Below, in pieces: positions 5,878-11,196 of a DNA stretch of 11,657 nt. Origin of the DNA: Spirochaetaceae bacterium (GTDB lineage Bacteria > Spirochaetota > Spirochaetia > Treponematales > Breznakiellaceae); contig JAISOO010000149.1 in assembly GCA_031275595.1 (NCBI GenBank), positions 1 through 11,657 on the forward strand, in the 5' to 3' direction. The notes beneath the pieces are model-generated. The model worked only from the letters and a program-made list of their open reading frames with translations, made no database searches and was not told the DNA's origin. The position numbers and the translations under genes were made by a program. Position 1 is the stretch's first letter. The number at the start of each line of letters is the position of its first letter.

Positions 5878-6670
5878 TTACTTTCGCTTGTTTCTGTCCT
5901 CAAGATACAGGTCTATGGGTATCACCCCAAAACTAATGATCCCGCAGAACCCCATAGCAGCCGCTGTTGTTCGCTGTATGATGGTGTAGGTAATTTCAGA
6001 GGAGTGCTGGATTACACCTAAAATGGCGGCCAGGGCGAACATCGCCAGGATGGCGGCTCCAAATAATTTCCAAAATATAGAGCCTTTCCCAAAACCCGGT
6101 TGGCTTTGGGAAAGGCTTTGGAAAAAGCGGTCTGAAGCCCGCTTTTTCCCCCTAAATCTAAGGTTGTTTTCCCAAAACTGATGTTTTGGGAAAGCCTCTC
6201 CTGTCTTTTTTATAGTCGCGGCCGTTCCACAACGCGCGGCCATGGAACAGGCGCGGTTTTCGCCCGCCGAGAAAGCCAAAACGAGAAAAGGTCCTTCAAA
6301 AAGACAGGGATCAGATTCTGAGTTTTAAAAGTATCGGGGTTTTTGTGGTACGATGATTCGTTTTTTCGATGATGTTCAACAAGAAACGGGAAAAGGCGGT
6401 TCCGCTGTTTTTTGCTCCCAGGAGCATCACGCCCCGCAGCGGGGAGCATGAAGACCCCCTGGCCCTGCTGAGTGTTGAGGTCCCTTCTGCCAGGCAGTCG
6501 ATGGTATAGTCAACCTGGGAGAAAAACCCTTCAGACATAGGCCCCCGGTGTTTAAAAGCCCCGGAAGAAAAGGGTTCCACCGCCGCAAAGGTAAAAGTCC
6601 CCAGTATGATACAAACCAGCGCGGACGCTAAGATGAGGCGGGGCCTTTTTTTCACCCGGAACCATTGCAT
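5878..6670 (-). pseudogene. Disrupted small membrane-protein gene
   Basis: The 5' part (from ATG 6670) reads as real coding sequence: MQWFRVKKRPRL, a membrane segment LILASALVCIILGTFTFAA, then VEPFSSGAFKHRG and SEGFFSQVDYTIDCLAEG. Beyond about 6460 the frame enters a GC hairpin (6417-6448) and low-quality sequence ending in stops near 6310. The 3' part (6079 to 5878) again looks real: a membrane segment IFWKLFGAAILAMFALAAIL, then AAAMGFCGIISFGVIPIDLYL and a basic tail RNKRK. Between them lies the triple-hairpin element at 6080-6199, through which one frame stays open. I infer one gene broken by repeat insertion and frameshift; two unrelated fragments are also possible. The family is not recognised. 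Confidence 0.45.
6080..6199. repeat. Triple-hairpin element, complete copy 1
   Basis: Three hairpins lie in 120 bp. Module A: AGCCTTTCCCAAA (6081-6093) pairs perfectly with TTTGGGAAAGGCT (6105-6117). Module M: GGAAAAAGCGG (about 6120-6130) pairs with CCCGCTTTTTCC (about 6138-6149). Module B: a TAAATCTAAGGTT lead-in and then TTTCCCAAAACTGATGTTTTGGGAAA (6168-6193, shown here split as TTTCCCAAAAC and GTTTTGGGAAA arms). The copy at 7100-7220 has the same order and spacing. One minus-strand frame is open through the entire element. Confidence 0.75.
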
Positions 6671-6707
6671 GGTATGGTGCTACTATGGTTCCGGGGTTTT
6701 TGCAACA

Positions 6708-6867
6708 CCGGAGCGCGCCCGCTGAGGATAAACCCATAGAAATTTTATCCTCCTCTTTTGGGCGCATCCGGCCGCGTCGAACCTCCGGTTCGCCGTGGCC
6801 GGACCGGGCTTTCCGCTCCAATTCCTCAGCGCTACCGCAGGTAAAGGGCTTTACCTGCGGTAACGCT
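6708..6867. repeat. Three consecutive unrelated palindromes
   Basis: First, a nested palindrome at 6708-6771: CCGGA/TCCGG outside, GCGCCC/GGGCGC (6715-6720 with 6760-6765), and GAGGATAAA/TTTATCCTC (6724-6732 with 6744-6752). Second, CGAACC-TCC-GGTTCG (6778-6792) inside GGCC arms. Third, a perfect 14-bp stem TACCGCAGGTAAAG (6833-6846) with its complement at 6849-6862, extended by AGCG/CGCT. The block lies upstream of the membrane-protein remnant and contains no credible gene. Confidence 0.65.
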
Positions 6868-7029
6868 TGCGGGATTTCCGCTTCAATCCCTTGCGCGTTC
6901 CCCGCGGGAGCCTCTTTTCCCCGCCGTGATAGCGGTAAACCGGCTGTACGCGATTCTATGGGTTATTCTGGCGCCCTTTTTCAAAGGAAGCGGCGCAATT
7001 TTCCGGGGCAATGCGTTTGCCGCCCCTGC
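6868..7029. other. Stretch with no recognised feature
   Basis: Between the palindrome block and the pseudogene I see no gene. A plus-strand frame beginning GTG at 6926 reads a short hydrophobic stretch (RLYAILWVILAPFF) but then runs on into the antisense of the pseudogene, and no ribosome-binding site precedes it. It may be a fragment of something older. Confidence 0.35.
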
Positions 7030-7099
7030 CGGGTTACAAATTCCGCTCCCCGGGTCTGCCGTAGCCGCCGCAGCCCGGTCCGTAACGAACGACAAAACA

Positions 7100-7220
7100 G
7101 AGCATTTCCCAAAACCCGGTTGGTTTTAGGAAATGCTCTTGAAAAAGCGGTCTTAAAGCCCGCTTTTCCCCATAAATCTAAGGTTGCTTTCCCAAAAGCT
7201 GAAGTTTTGGGAAGGCCTCA
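7100..7220. repeat. Triple-hairpin element, complete copy 2
   Basis: The same three modules as at 6080-6199: A (AGCATTTCC..GGAAATGCT, 7101-7137), M (AAAAGCGG..CCGCTTTT, about 7142-7167) and B (ATAAATCTAAGG, then TTCCCAAAAGC..TTTTGGGAA, about 7172-7213). It interrupts the lipoprotein pseudogene. In the intact paralogue the flanks are joined at about 10756-10762, which gives an independent estimate of the element's ends. An AACA occurs on both sides (7095-7098 and 7220-7223), a possible but weak target duplication. Confidence 0.75.
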
Positions 7221-7308
7221 ACATATAGAAGTTTTCATAACCGGTTTCGTATTTAAAAAGCCCCTCCGGCTTGATGGTTTTCCCAGGAGTTCGTTGTGCT
7301 TCGCACAT
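7153..7308 (-). CDS. Possible 51-residue chimeric ORF created by the cassette
   Basis: An ATG at 7308 preceded by GGAGG and four T residues starts a frame reading MCEAQRTP from the inserted cassette, then GKTIKPEGLFKYETGYENFY from the lipoprotein remnant, then about 23 residues from the triple-hairpin element before TAA. The ribosome-binding site is the best in this part of the window, so it may be translated. It has no signal peptide, and a function is unlikely. An intrinsic-terminator-like hairpin lies directly upstream and could block read-through into it. Confidence 0.25.
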   Translation of the reverse strand: MCEAQRTPGKTIKPEGLFKYETGYENFYMLRPSQNFSFWESNLRFMGKSGL

Positions 7309-7368
7309 AAAACCTCCAAAAATCGCCGGTTAGGCGATTTTTACCCCGCAAACTCCGAAAGCAGGCCG
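7286..7368. mobile_element. 83-bp insert carrying terminator, ribosome-binding site and start codon
   Basis: The ends are defined by alignment with the intact gene near 10822. Its arms carry GGAGTT and AACTCC. On the minus strand it contains, in order, a hairpin AAAAATCGCC-TAACC-GGCGATTTTT (7342-7318), GGAGG (7317-7313), TTTT, and ATG (7308) followed by a small hairpin TGTGCGAAGCACA that covers the start codon. The downstream frame joins that of the host gene. Whether it occurs elsewhere in the genome cannot be seen from this window. Confidence 0.55.
7318..7342. terminator. Terminator-like hairpin inside the 83-bp insert
   Basis: A perfect 10-bp stem with a 5-base loop, flanked by A residues on one side and T residues on the other, so it can work in both directions. 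On the minus strand it ends in TTTTT just before GGAGG. Confidence 0.55.
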
Positions 7369-7402
7369 GATAATCCTCCGGGGTACGGTACACATTGCAA
7401 CC

Positions 7403-7442
7403 AAACCGGGAAAGGAGCTTGCCTCCCTCCCCGGTTTTTTTC
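7403..7442. terminator. Terminator after the beta-helix lipoprotein gene
   Basis: AAACCGGG (7403-7410) pairs with CCCGGTTT (7430-7437), and inner GGAG/CTCC pairing extends the stem. Directly adjoining the stop codon, it is placed to end the minus-strand lipoprotein mRNA. The long T-run lies on the plus strand (7435-7441), while the minus strand has only TTTGG after the stem, so it is strongest for plus-strand transcripts and probably works in both directions. Confidence 0.6.
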
Positions 7443-9935
7443 TTATGGCGATGATGGGTCCCAATTTGACCAGGTGTCTTCCGGGCCGCTGGGGTCAACG
7501 TAGACCCAAGAACCGGACTGCCCGCTGGCGTAGAGTCGGAGTGATGAATTCGCTCTTTTGTTATGCCAAGTGCCTCCATCCAGATAAACCGCATCGCCAT
7601 TGCCTGAGGCGGTGTTATCTGCGGGACGCCAATTAGTATAGCCAAAAATGGTCCCCCCTTTTATATTGAAGGTTCCGGAATATACAAACACCCCGCCGCC
7701 GTCTTGAGAGGTTTCATTGCCGATTATTTCCCCACTCTCCATGATGAAGGTCCCGGTATTGTTATATACGCCGCCGCCATAGGTAGCGGTGTTACCGGAT
7801 ATTGTCCCCCAACTGGTAAAGGCCCCGGTGTTATATAGACCCCCGCCGTTGGAAGCGGTGTTGCCGGATATTGCCCCCCCGCCCCACATGGTAAAAGTCC
7901 CGGTATTATATACGCCGCCGCCATTGGAAGCGGTGTTCCTGCCGGATATTTCCCCGCCCCGCATCACGAAGTCCCCGGTGTTATACACGCCGCCGCCGCC
8001 GTTGCTAGAGGCGGTGTTGCCGGATATTTCCCCGGCTTCCATCTTGAAGCTCCCGCTATTATATACACCGCCGCCGTCTTCGTCATTGTTGCCGGATATT
8101 TTCCCAGCCTCCATGGTGAAGGTCCCGGTATTATGCACGCCGCCGCCGCCATGGTAGGCATAGTTGCCGGATATGGCCCCGCCCTTCATGATGAAGGTCC
8201 CGGCATTATGTACTCCACCGGTGTTGGTGGATATTTCCCCGGCCTCCATGATGAATTTCCCGGTACTACCCACATACACCCCGTTCCCATTGCCGCGTTC
8301 GTCTGATTTGTTGTCTTTAATTGCCGCGCTTGCGCCCGCAAGATACAGGGTTCCATAGTTGATTACCCCGATCCCTCCCCCGGCGTTACCAGCGGTGGTA
8401 TTGGTATTTTCCCCGACCACCGCGCCGTCCTCAAGAACCAGGGTTCCCCCGTCTACCGTGATAACCGGGGCCGTATTATCCCCTATACCTGCCAGGGTGA
8501 TGTTCCGCAGGTAGAGGGTAACCCCTGACCCCACGGTGATCACCGCGCTTCCCGTCCCGGACCCGGTGAGCTGTACCTTCCGGCCGCGGCCGTCGATTCG
8601 GACGAATTGGGGACTGTTCGATGAGTTCAATACCGCCCCCGCTGTCCCCAGGCTGCCGGACGCAAGGCTCACGCCTTCAGTCCCCGGCGATATGTCTATG
8701 TAGAAGGCCGCGGCCTCGCTCGTAAACCCGTCCTTGGCCGCCCGGATCCGCCACAGGGCGCTTCCCTCCGTGCCTTCAGACGCGAAGGATCCGGTGAACT
8801 CCTTATACACCACCGTAATGCTCCGGCTCTCCGTCCCGCTCTGATCCCCAATAGGACCGCTGTTTACCAGGCCGGCGCCGTAGTCGAAGGGCGTGGAGTC
8901 AAACTTGTACCCGTCCTTTGCCCGCAGGGTTATCTGCGCCCGGTAAATGATGTCGCAGCGGAAGGCCGCCATGGGACTCATCATCTGGTCCCCCTGGGTG
9001 GTGTAATAATCCCAGCTCACGGTCCCGGTTACCCCATTCTTATCAAAGGCCCATACCGGGGTTTTCCCTGCCACCGGCAGGGGGATGTAGGCCGCCAAAT
9101 CGTAATTGAGCACCTCTCTCCGGACAGGAGTCGCCTCGAATGTAACCGTTACGGTCTCCATTCCCCCGCCGCCGGAAATACCCGTATACGCCGGGGGATA
9201 CCTCGGGTCGGCGCGCATGTGGGTAAAATCCGTGTCCGTCAGAACCGCGGGGAACACAAACCCGGGAGCCGCGGTCAGAACCGCCTCCGCTTGGTAGGTC
9301 TCACCATATTGGAAAACTTCCCCCCTCATGGGCGCGTCGGCCCCCTCCTTCCAGCTCACTTTTCCGCTGTACGCCAGGGTGGGGCTGATAAACGAGGTTA
9401 CGGGGGTCCCTCCCGCATAGGGCGCGGGGATGAGTTCCGTCAAGTCTATGGGATGGTCTATGATTTTCGCCGCCGCCGCCGCCCGGTAGGTTATGGTACT
9501 CAGGACGCGCCGGGACGGGTCCCCGTTCGCTCCGGGCTGCACGGCTACCGAACCCGCGGGATACTGAAAATTCAGCCCCGAGTCAAAGCTCCAGCCGTTT
9601 TTCGCGCTGATGGTGATGTCCGCCTGGTACACCTCACCCATAGCAAACCTGCTCAAGGCTCCGGTTATATCGCTGCCCTCCGCGTCCTTCCAGACCGCCT
9701 GAACGTCCAGGTCTCCCCGGTTCAGGGTGGTTACCGGCTCAGCTCCCGCCACGGGCACGGGCACATACACCTGCAGGTCGTAGCTCCCGATCACCAGGGC
9801 GCCGGTGTTGTTCCGCTCCCGGATGTAATCTTCCCCCAGGGGCAGGGCGCAGCCGGCAGCCAGAGCCCCGGCGGCGCAGAGAATCAAAAAGACAGCGGGA
9901 AAAGGCACCCGCGGGTTATGGTTATGGATCCGCAT
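7443..9935 (-). CDS. Large surface lipoprotein with three repeat domains and a parallel beta-helix
   Basis: This 830-residue protein begins with a lipoprotein signal peptide whose lipobox LAAGC puts the lipidated cysteine at 29. Three related domains of about 100 residues follow (about 50-150, 155-265 and 270-380). Each opens with a phrase like YVPVPVAGAEPV or YIPLPVAGKTPV, contains a central VxW strand, then a phrase like GEVYQADITISAKNGWSFDS. A linker leads to about 440-540, where glycine-rich strands (VTLYLRNITLAG, GGTLVLEDGAVV) start a pectin-lyase-like beta-helix. Residues about 545-755 hold nine coils of 23 to 27 residues with consensus GGGVYNTGTFTMEGGEISGNTAS. The C-terminus has Trp-rich strands. 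It is most likely exposed on the cell surface as an adhesin or glycan-binding protein; no catalytic residues are evident. AGGAG lies 6 bases before the ATG, and a hairpin repeat begins 22 bp upstream. Confidence 0.9.
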   Translation of the reverse strand: MRIHNHNPRVPFPAVFLILCAAGALAAGCALPLGEDYIRERNNTGALVIGSYDLQVYVPVPVAGAEPVTTLNRGDLDVQAVWKDAEGSDITGALSRFAMGEVYQADITISAKNGWSFDSGLNFQYPAGSVAVQPGANGDPSRRVLSTITYRAAAAAKIIDHPIDLTELIPAPYAGGTPVTSFISPTLAYSGKVSWKEGADAPMRGEVFQYGETYQAEAVLTAAPGFVFPAVLTDTDFTHMRADPRYPPAYTGISGGGGMETVTVTFEATPVRREVLNYDLAAYIPLPVAGKTPVWAFDKNGVTGTVSWDYYTTQGDQMMSPMAAFRCDIIYRAQITLRAKDGYKFDSTPFDYGAGLVNSGPIGDQSGTESRSITVVYKEFTGSFASEGTEGSALWRIRAAKDGFTSEAAAFYIDISPGTEGVSLASGSLGTAGAVLNSSNSPQFVRIDGRGRKVQLTGSGTGSAVITVGSGVTLYLRNITLAGIGDNTAPVITVDGGTLVLEDGAVVGENTNTTAGNAGGGIGVINYGTLYLAGASAAIKDNKSDERGNGNGVYVGSTGKFIMEAGEISTNTGGVHNAGTFIMKGGAISGNYAYHGGGGVHNTGTFTMEAGKISGNNDEDGGGVYNSGSFKMEAGEISGNTASSNGGGGVYNTGDFVMRGGEISGRNTASNGGGVYNTGTFTMWGGGAISGNTASNGGGLYNTGAFTSWGTISGNTATYGGGVYNNTGTFIMESGEIIGNETSQDGGGVFVYSGTFNIKGGTIFGYTNWRPADNTASGNGDAVYLDGGTWHNKRANSSLRLYASGQSGSWVYVDPSGPEDTWSNWDPSSP
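7680..8310 (-). repeat. Tandem 69-78 bp coding repeats (beta-helix coils)
   Basis: On the minus strand successive units read roughly GGCGGCGTATATAATACCGG, ACTTTTACCATG, then GGGGAAATATCCGGCAACAC and a variable tail of 6 to 15 bases. Units differ mainly in that tail (codons for NTASN, NNDED, NYAYHG and similar). This periodicity favours slippage or recombination between coils, so the coil number may vary between strains. Confidence 0.8.
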
Positions 9936-9941
9936 TGTACA

Positions 9942-9946
9942 CTCCT
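9942..9946 (-). promoter_or_regulatory. Ribosome-binding site of the beta-helix lipoprotein gene
   Basis: AGGAG with a 6-base spacer to the ATG at 9935 fixes this start. It contrasts with the three genes that have no such site. A weak TATAGC lies 10 bp further upstream at the edge of a hairpin repeat. Confidence 0.7.
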
Positions 9947-9956
9947 ATCTTACGCT

Positions 9957-10004
9957 ATAAATCTAAGGTTGCTTTCCCAAAAACTGAAGTTTTGGGAAAG
10001 CCTC
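9957..10004. repeat. Solo module B hairpin upstream of the lipoprotein gene
   Basis: TAAATCTAAGGTTGC leads into CTTTCCCAAAAACTG and AAGTTTTGGGAAAG, the same as module B of the triple-hairpin element. It is bracketed by the 8-bp direct repeat CGCTATAA (9953-9960 and 10004-10011). Confidence 0.7.
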
Positions 10005-10013
10005 GCTATAAGG

Positions 10014-10124
10014 GACATTTCCCAAAGCCGAAGTATTGAAAAGAGAGAGCCTTTCCTAAACCCCGCTTTTTCCCCTTAAATCTAAGGTTGTTTTCCCCAA
10101 ACTGATGTTTTGGGAAAATCTTGA
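10014..10124. repeat. Truncated triple-hairpin element
   Basis: A partial module A (GAGAGCCTTTCCTAAACC, about 10046-10063) runs directly into the right half of module M (CGCTTTTTCCCC) and a full module B (TTAAATCTAAGGTTG.., 10076-10122). A further half palindrome TTTCCCAAAGCCGAAG is at 10018-10033. It looks like a deleted copy of the complete element. Confidence 0.65.
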
Positions 10125-10151
10125 GATTGTTCTGTTTTTTGAAAAAAAGCC

Positions 10152-10268
10152 TTATCTACCCCGGCTTGGCACGGTTCTTGCCGGAGGGGAGCGGGCGAGA
10201 AATTGAGAAGGGTTGAGCACTTCCCAAAGCCGGTTGGTTTTGGAAAAGTCTTGGATAATATGGGTCAT
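10152..10268 (-). CDS. Possible 38-residue small protein
   Basis: The ATG at 10268 is preceded by AAGAGGAAGCC, a reasonable ribosome-binding site, and lies about 118 bp after a good minus-strand promoter. The frame reads MTHIIQDF, then residues encoded by a solo module A (SKTNRLWEVLNP), then SQFLARSPPARTVPSRGR. Only the first residues are unique sequence, so this could be the start of a former gene interrupted by the repeat, or a genuine small gene. A CCGGC/GCCGG hairpin and seven T residues follow (10150-10180). No family is recognised. Confidence 0.25.
   Translation of the reverse strand: MTHIIQDFSKTNRLWEVLNPSQFLARSPPARTVPSRGR
10215..10254. repeat. Solo module A hairpin
   Basis: GAGCACTTCCCAAAGCCGG faces TTGGTTTTGGAAAAGTCTT, matching the first hairpin of the triple-hairpin element, with several differences between arms. 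Confidence 0.6.
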
Positions 10269-10343
10269 GGCTTCCTCTTTTTATTTGCCGACGTATCACC
10301 GCTCTCCCAGTCAGCTTAAGAAAATTTTATCATTGCGTTTACT

Positions 10344-10380
10344 GAGCCTGTTTCAAAATCCGGTTGGTTCTAAAACAACT
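10344..10380. repeat. Diverged solo module A hairpin
   Basis: GAGCCTGTTTCAAAATCCGG and TTGGTTCTAAAACAACTT follow the module A pattern, but the outer stem has decayed. Confidence 0.5.
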
Positions 10381-10392
10381 TCTATTAAGCAT

Positions 10393-10421
10393 AATATACT
10401 GCATTACGGCGGAGAAATCAA
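10393..10421 (-). promoter_or_regulatory. Minus-strand sigma-70-type promoter
   Basis: TTGATT (10421-10416), a spacer of exactly 17 bp, then TATATT (10398-10393). The expected start is near 10386, directed towards the possible 38-codon gene and, about 450 bases further on, the beta-helix lipoprotein gene. It lies in AT-richer DNA than its surroundings. Confidence 0.5.
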
Positions 10422-10477
10422 ATTTTTTTCAACATTTGCGGAATTTTTGGAGCAGCCTCACGTTACTGAAAATGCCG

Positions 10478-10524
10478 ATAAATCTAAGGTTGCTTTCCCC
10501 AAAACTGAAGTTTTGGAAAAGCTT
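10478..10524. repeat. Solo module B hairpin after the lipoprotein gene
   Basis: GATAAATCTAAGGTTGC leads into TTTCCCCAAAACTG and AAGTTTTGGAAAAGC. It begins 6 bp past the stop of the OB-fold-like lipoprotein gene and could stabilise the 3' end of that mRNA. Confidence 0.65.
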
Positions 10525-10530
10525 CTACCC

Positions 10531-11196
10531 CTACTGGGCTACAAATTCCGCGCCCCGGGTCTGCTTAACCGTAAGGGAACTGAGGGACAGATACAGATAG
10601 GGGTATCCGTCTTCATCGTAGCTGTCCAATACCCCCACCGCTTCGACCCAGGCGTCTTCCTCGGGGTACTTCTTCTGATCGGGGTTGTCCCAGGCCACCT
10701 CGAACCCCGCGTTTCCGTCGTAGCTGCAGCAGCCCGGTCCGTAACGGATGACATAGCAATAGAAGTTTTCATACCCGATTTCGTATTTAAAAAGCCCCTC
10801 CAGCTTGATGGTTTTCCCCAGATAATCCTCCGGGTTAAGGTACACATCGTTGGTTTGGGCGATAAACATCTTTTCCTTTATTTCGATTACGCCGCCCGAT
10901 TCCCGGGCAGGTCCTTCCAGGATCCCGTGGTTTTTTACCGCCTCCGCATCCGGGATATCCCCGCCGGCGGCAAAATCCCCCGGGGCCTCCGCCTCGGCGG
11001 AATAACCGGGGATAATCACCGCCTGAGTACCGGCCTGGTTTCTCGGGGCCGGGCCGATCCGGTTTCCGCAAGCCCCCAGGGCAAGCAAAAGCAAAACGAT
11101 TCCCCCCAGCCGGTGTAATCCGGCGATACCGGGGACGACTCCCCGTGAGCCTTTCCGCGTATCACTGACAGCCTGAGGCAGGTTGATTTCTTTCAT
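10531..11196 (-). CDS. Lipoprotein with OB-fold-like C-terminal domain, coupled to a metal transporter
   Basis: This 221-residue protein has a rather long N-terminus, a hydrophobic stretch GGIVLLLLALGAC and a lipidated cysteine at 43. A low-complexity linker (44-105) precedes a domain at about 115-215 with the pattern EDYLGKTIKLEGLF, NFYCYVIRYGPGCCSYD (C156, C157) and DAWVEAVGVLDSY. This resembles the C-terminal part of the DUF1980/TIGR03943 group, which in other bacteria is linked to metal homeostasis; that assignment is from memory of motifs and is moderate at best. The ATG overlaps the stop codon of the upstream permease gene in an ATGA, so translation is coupled. The shared operon suggests a role in metal binding or sensing in the periplasm. 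A broken partial copy lies at 7030-7398. Confidence 0.8.
   Translation of the reverse strand: MKEINLPQAVSDTRKGSRGVVPGIAGLHRLGGIVLLLLALGACGNRIGPAPRNQAGTQAVIIPGYSAEAEAPGDFAAGGDIPDAEAVKNHGILEGPARESGGVIEIKEKMFIAQTNDVYLNPEDYLGKTIKLEGLFKYEIGYENFYCYVIRYGPGCCSYDGNAGFEVAWDNPDQKKYPEEDAWVEAVGVLDSYDEDGYPYLYLSLSSLTVKQTRGAEFVAQ

Larger units (their letters stand above)
7030..7398 (-). pseudogene. Scrambled partial copy of the OB-fold-like lipoprotein gene
   Basis: Compared with the intact gene at 10531-11196 this copy keeps, in order, NVYRTPEDY, then GKTIKPEGLFKYETGYENFY, then an RYGPGC-like block, then the extreme 3' end. The signal peptide and first 115 or so codons are absent. About 154 bp of the parent (10565-10717) is deleted, and two inserts are present: the triple-hairpin element (about 7100-7224) and an 83-bp cassette (about 7286-7368). 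It therefore cannot make the original product. It lies just downstream of the beta-helix lipoprotein gene on the same strand. Identity with the parent is high in the surviving blocks (for example 7225-7285 against 10762-10822), so the duplication looks fairly recent. Confidence 0.8.

Noticed and set aside
6685..7503. Plus-strand open frame of 272 codons
   Set aside because: It crosses three palindromes, a pseudogene, two inserts and a terminator. The composition follows repeats rather than a protein family, and no domain is visible.
7700..8300. Regular repeats suggesting a CRISPR array
   Set aside because: Units are contiguous, keep a reading frame and encode GGGVYN-type beta-helix coils; there are no unique spacers.
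10213..11118. Long plus-strand open frame of 301 codons
   Set aside because: It begins at TTG in repeat DNA and for most of its length is antisense to the lipoprotein gene, which has a signal peptide and coupled start.
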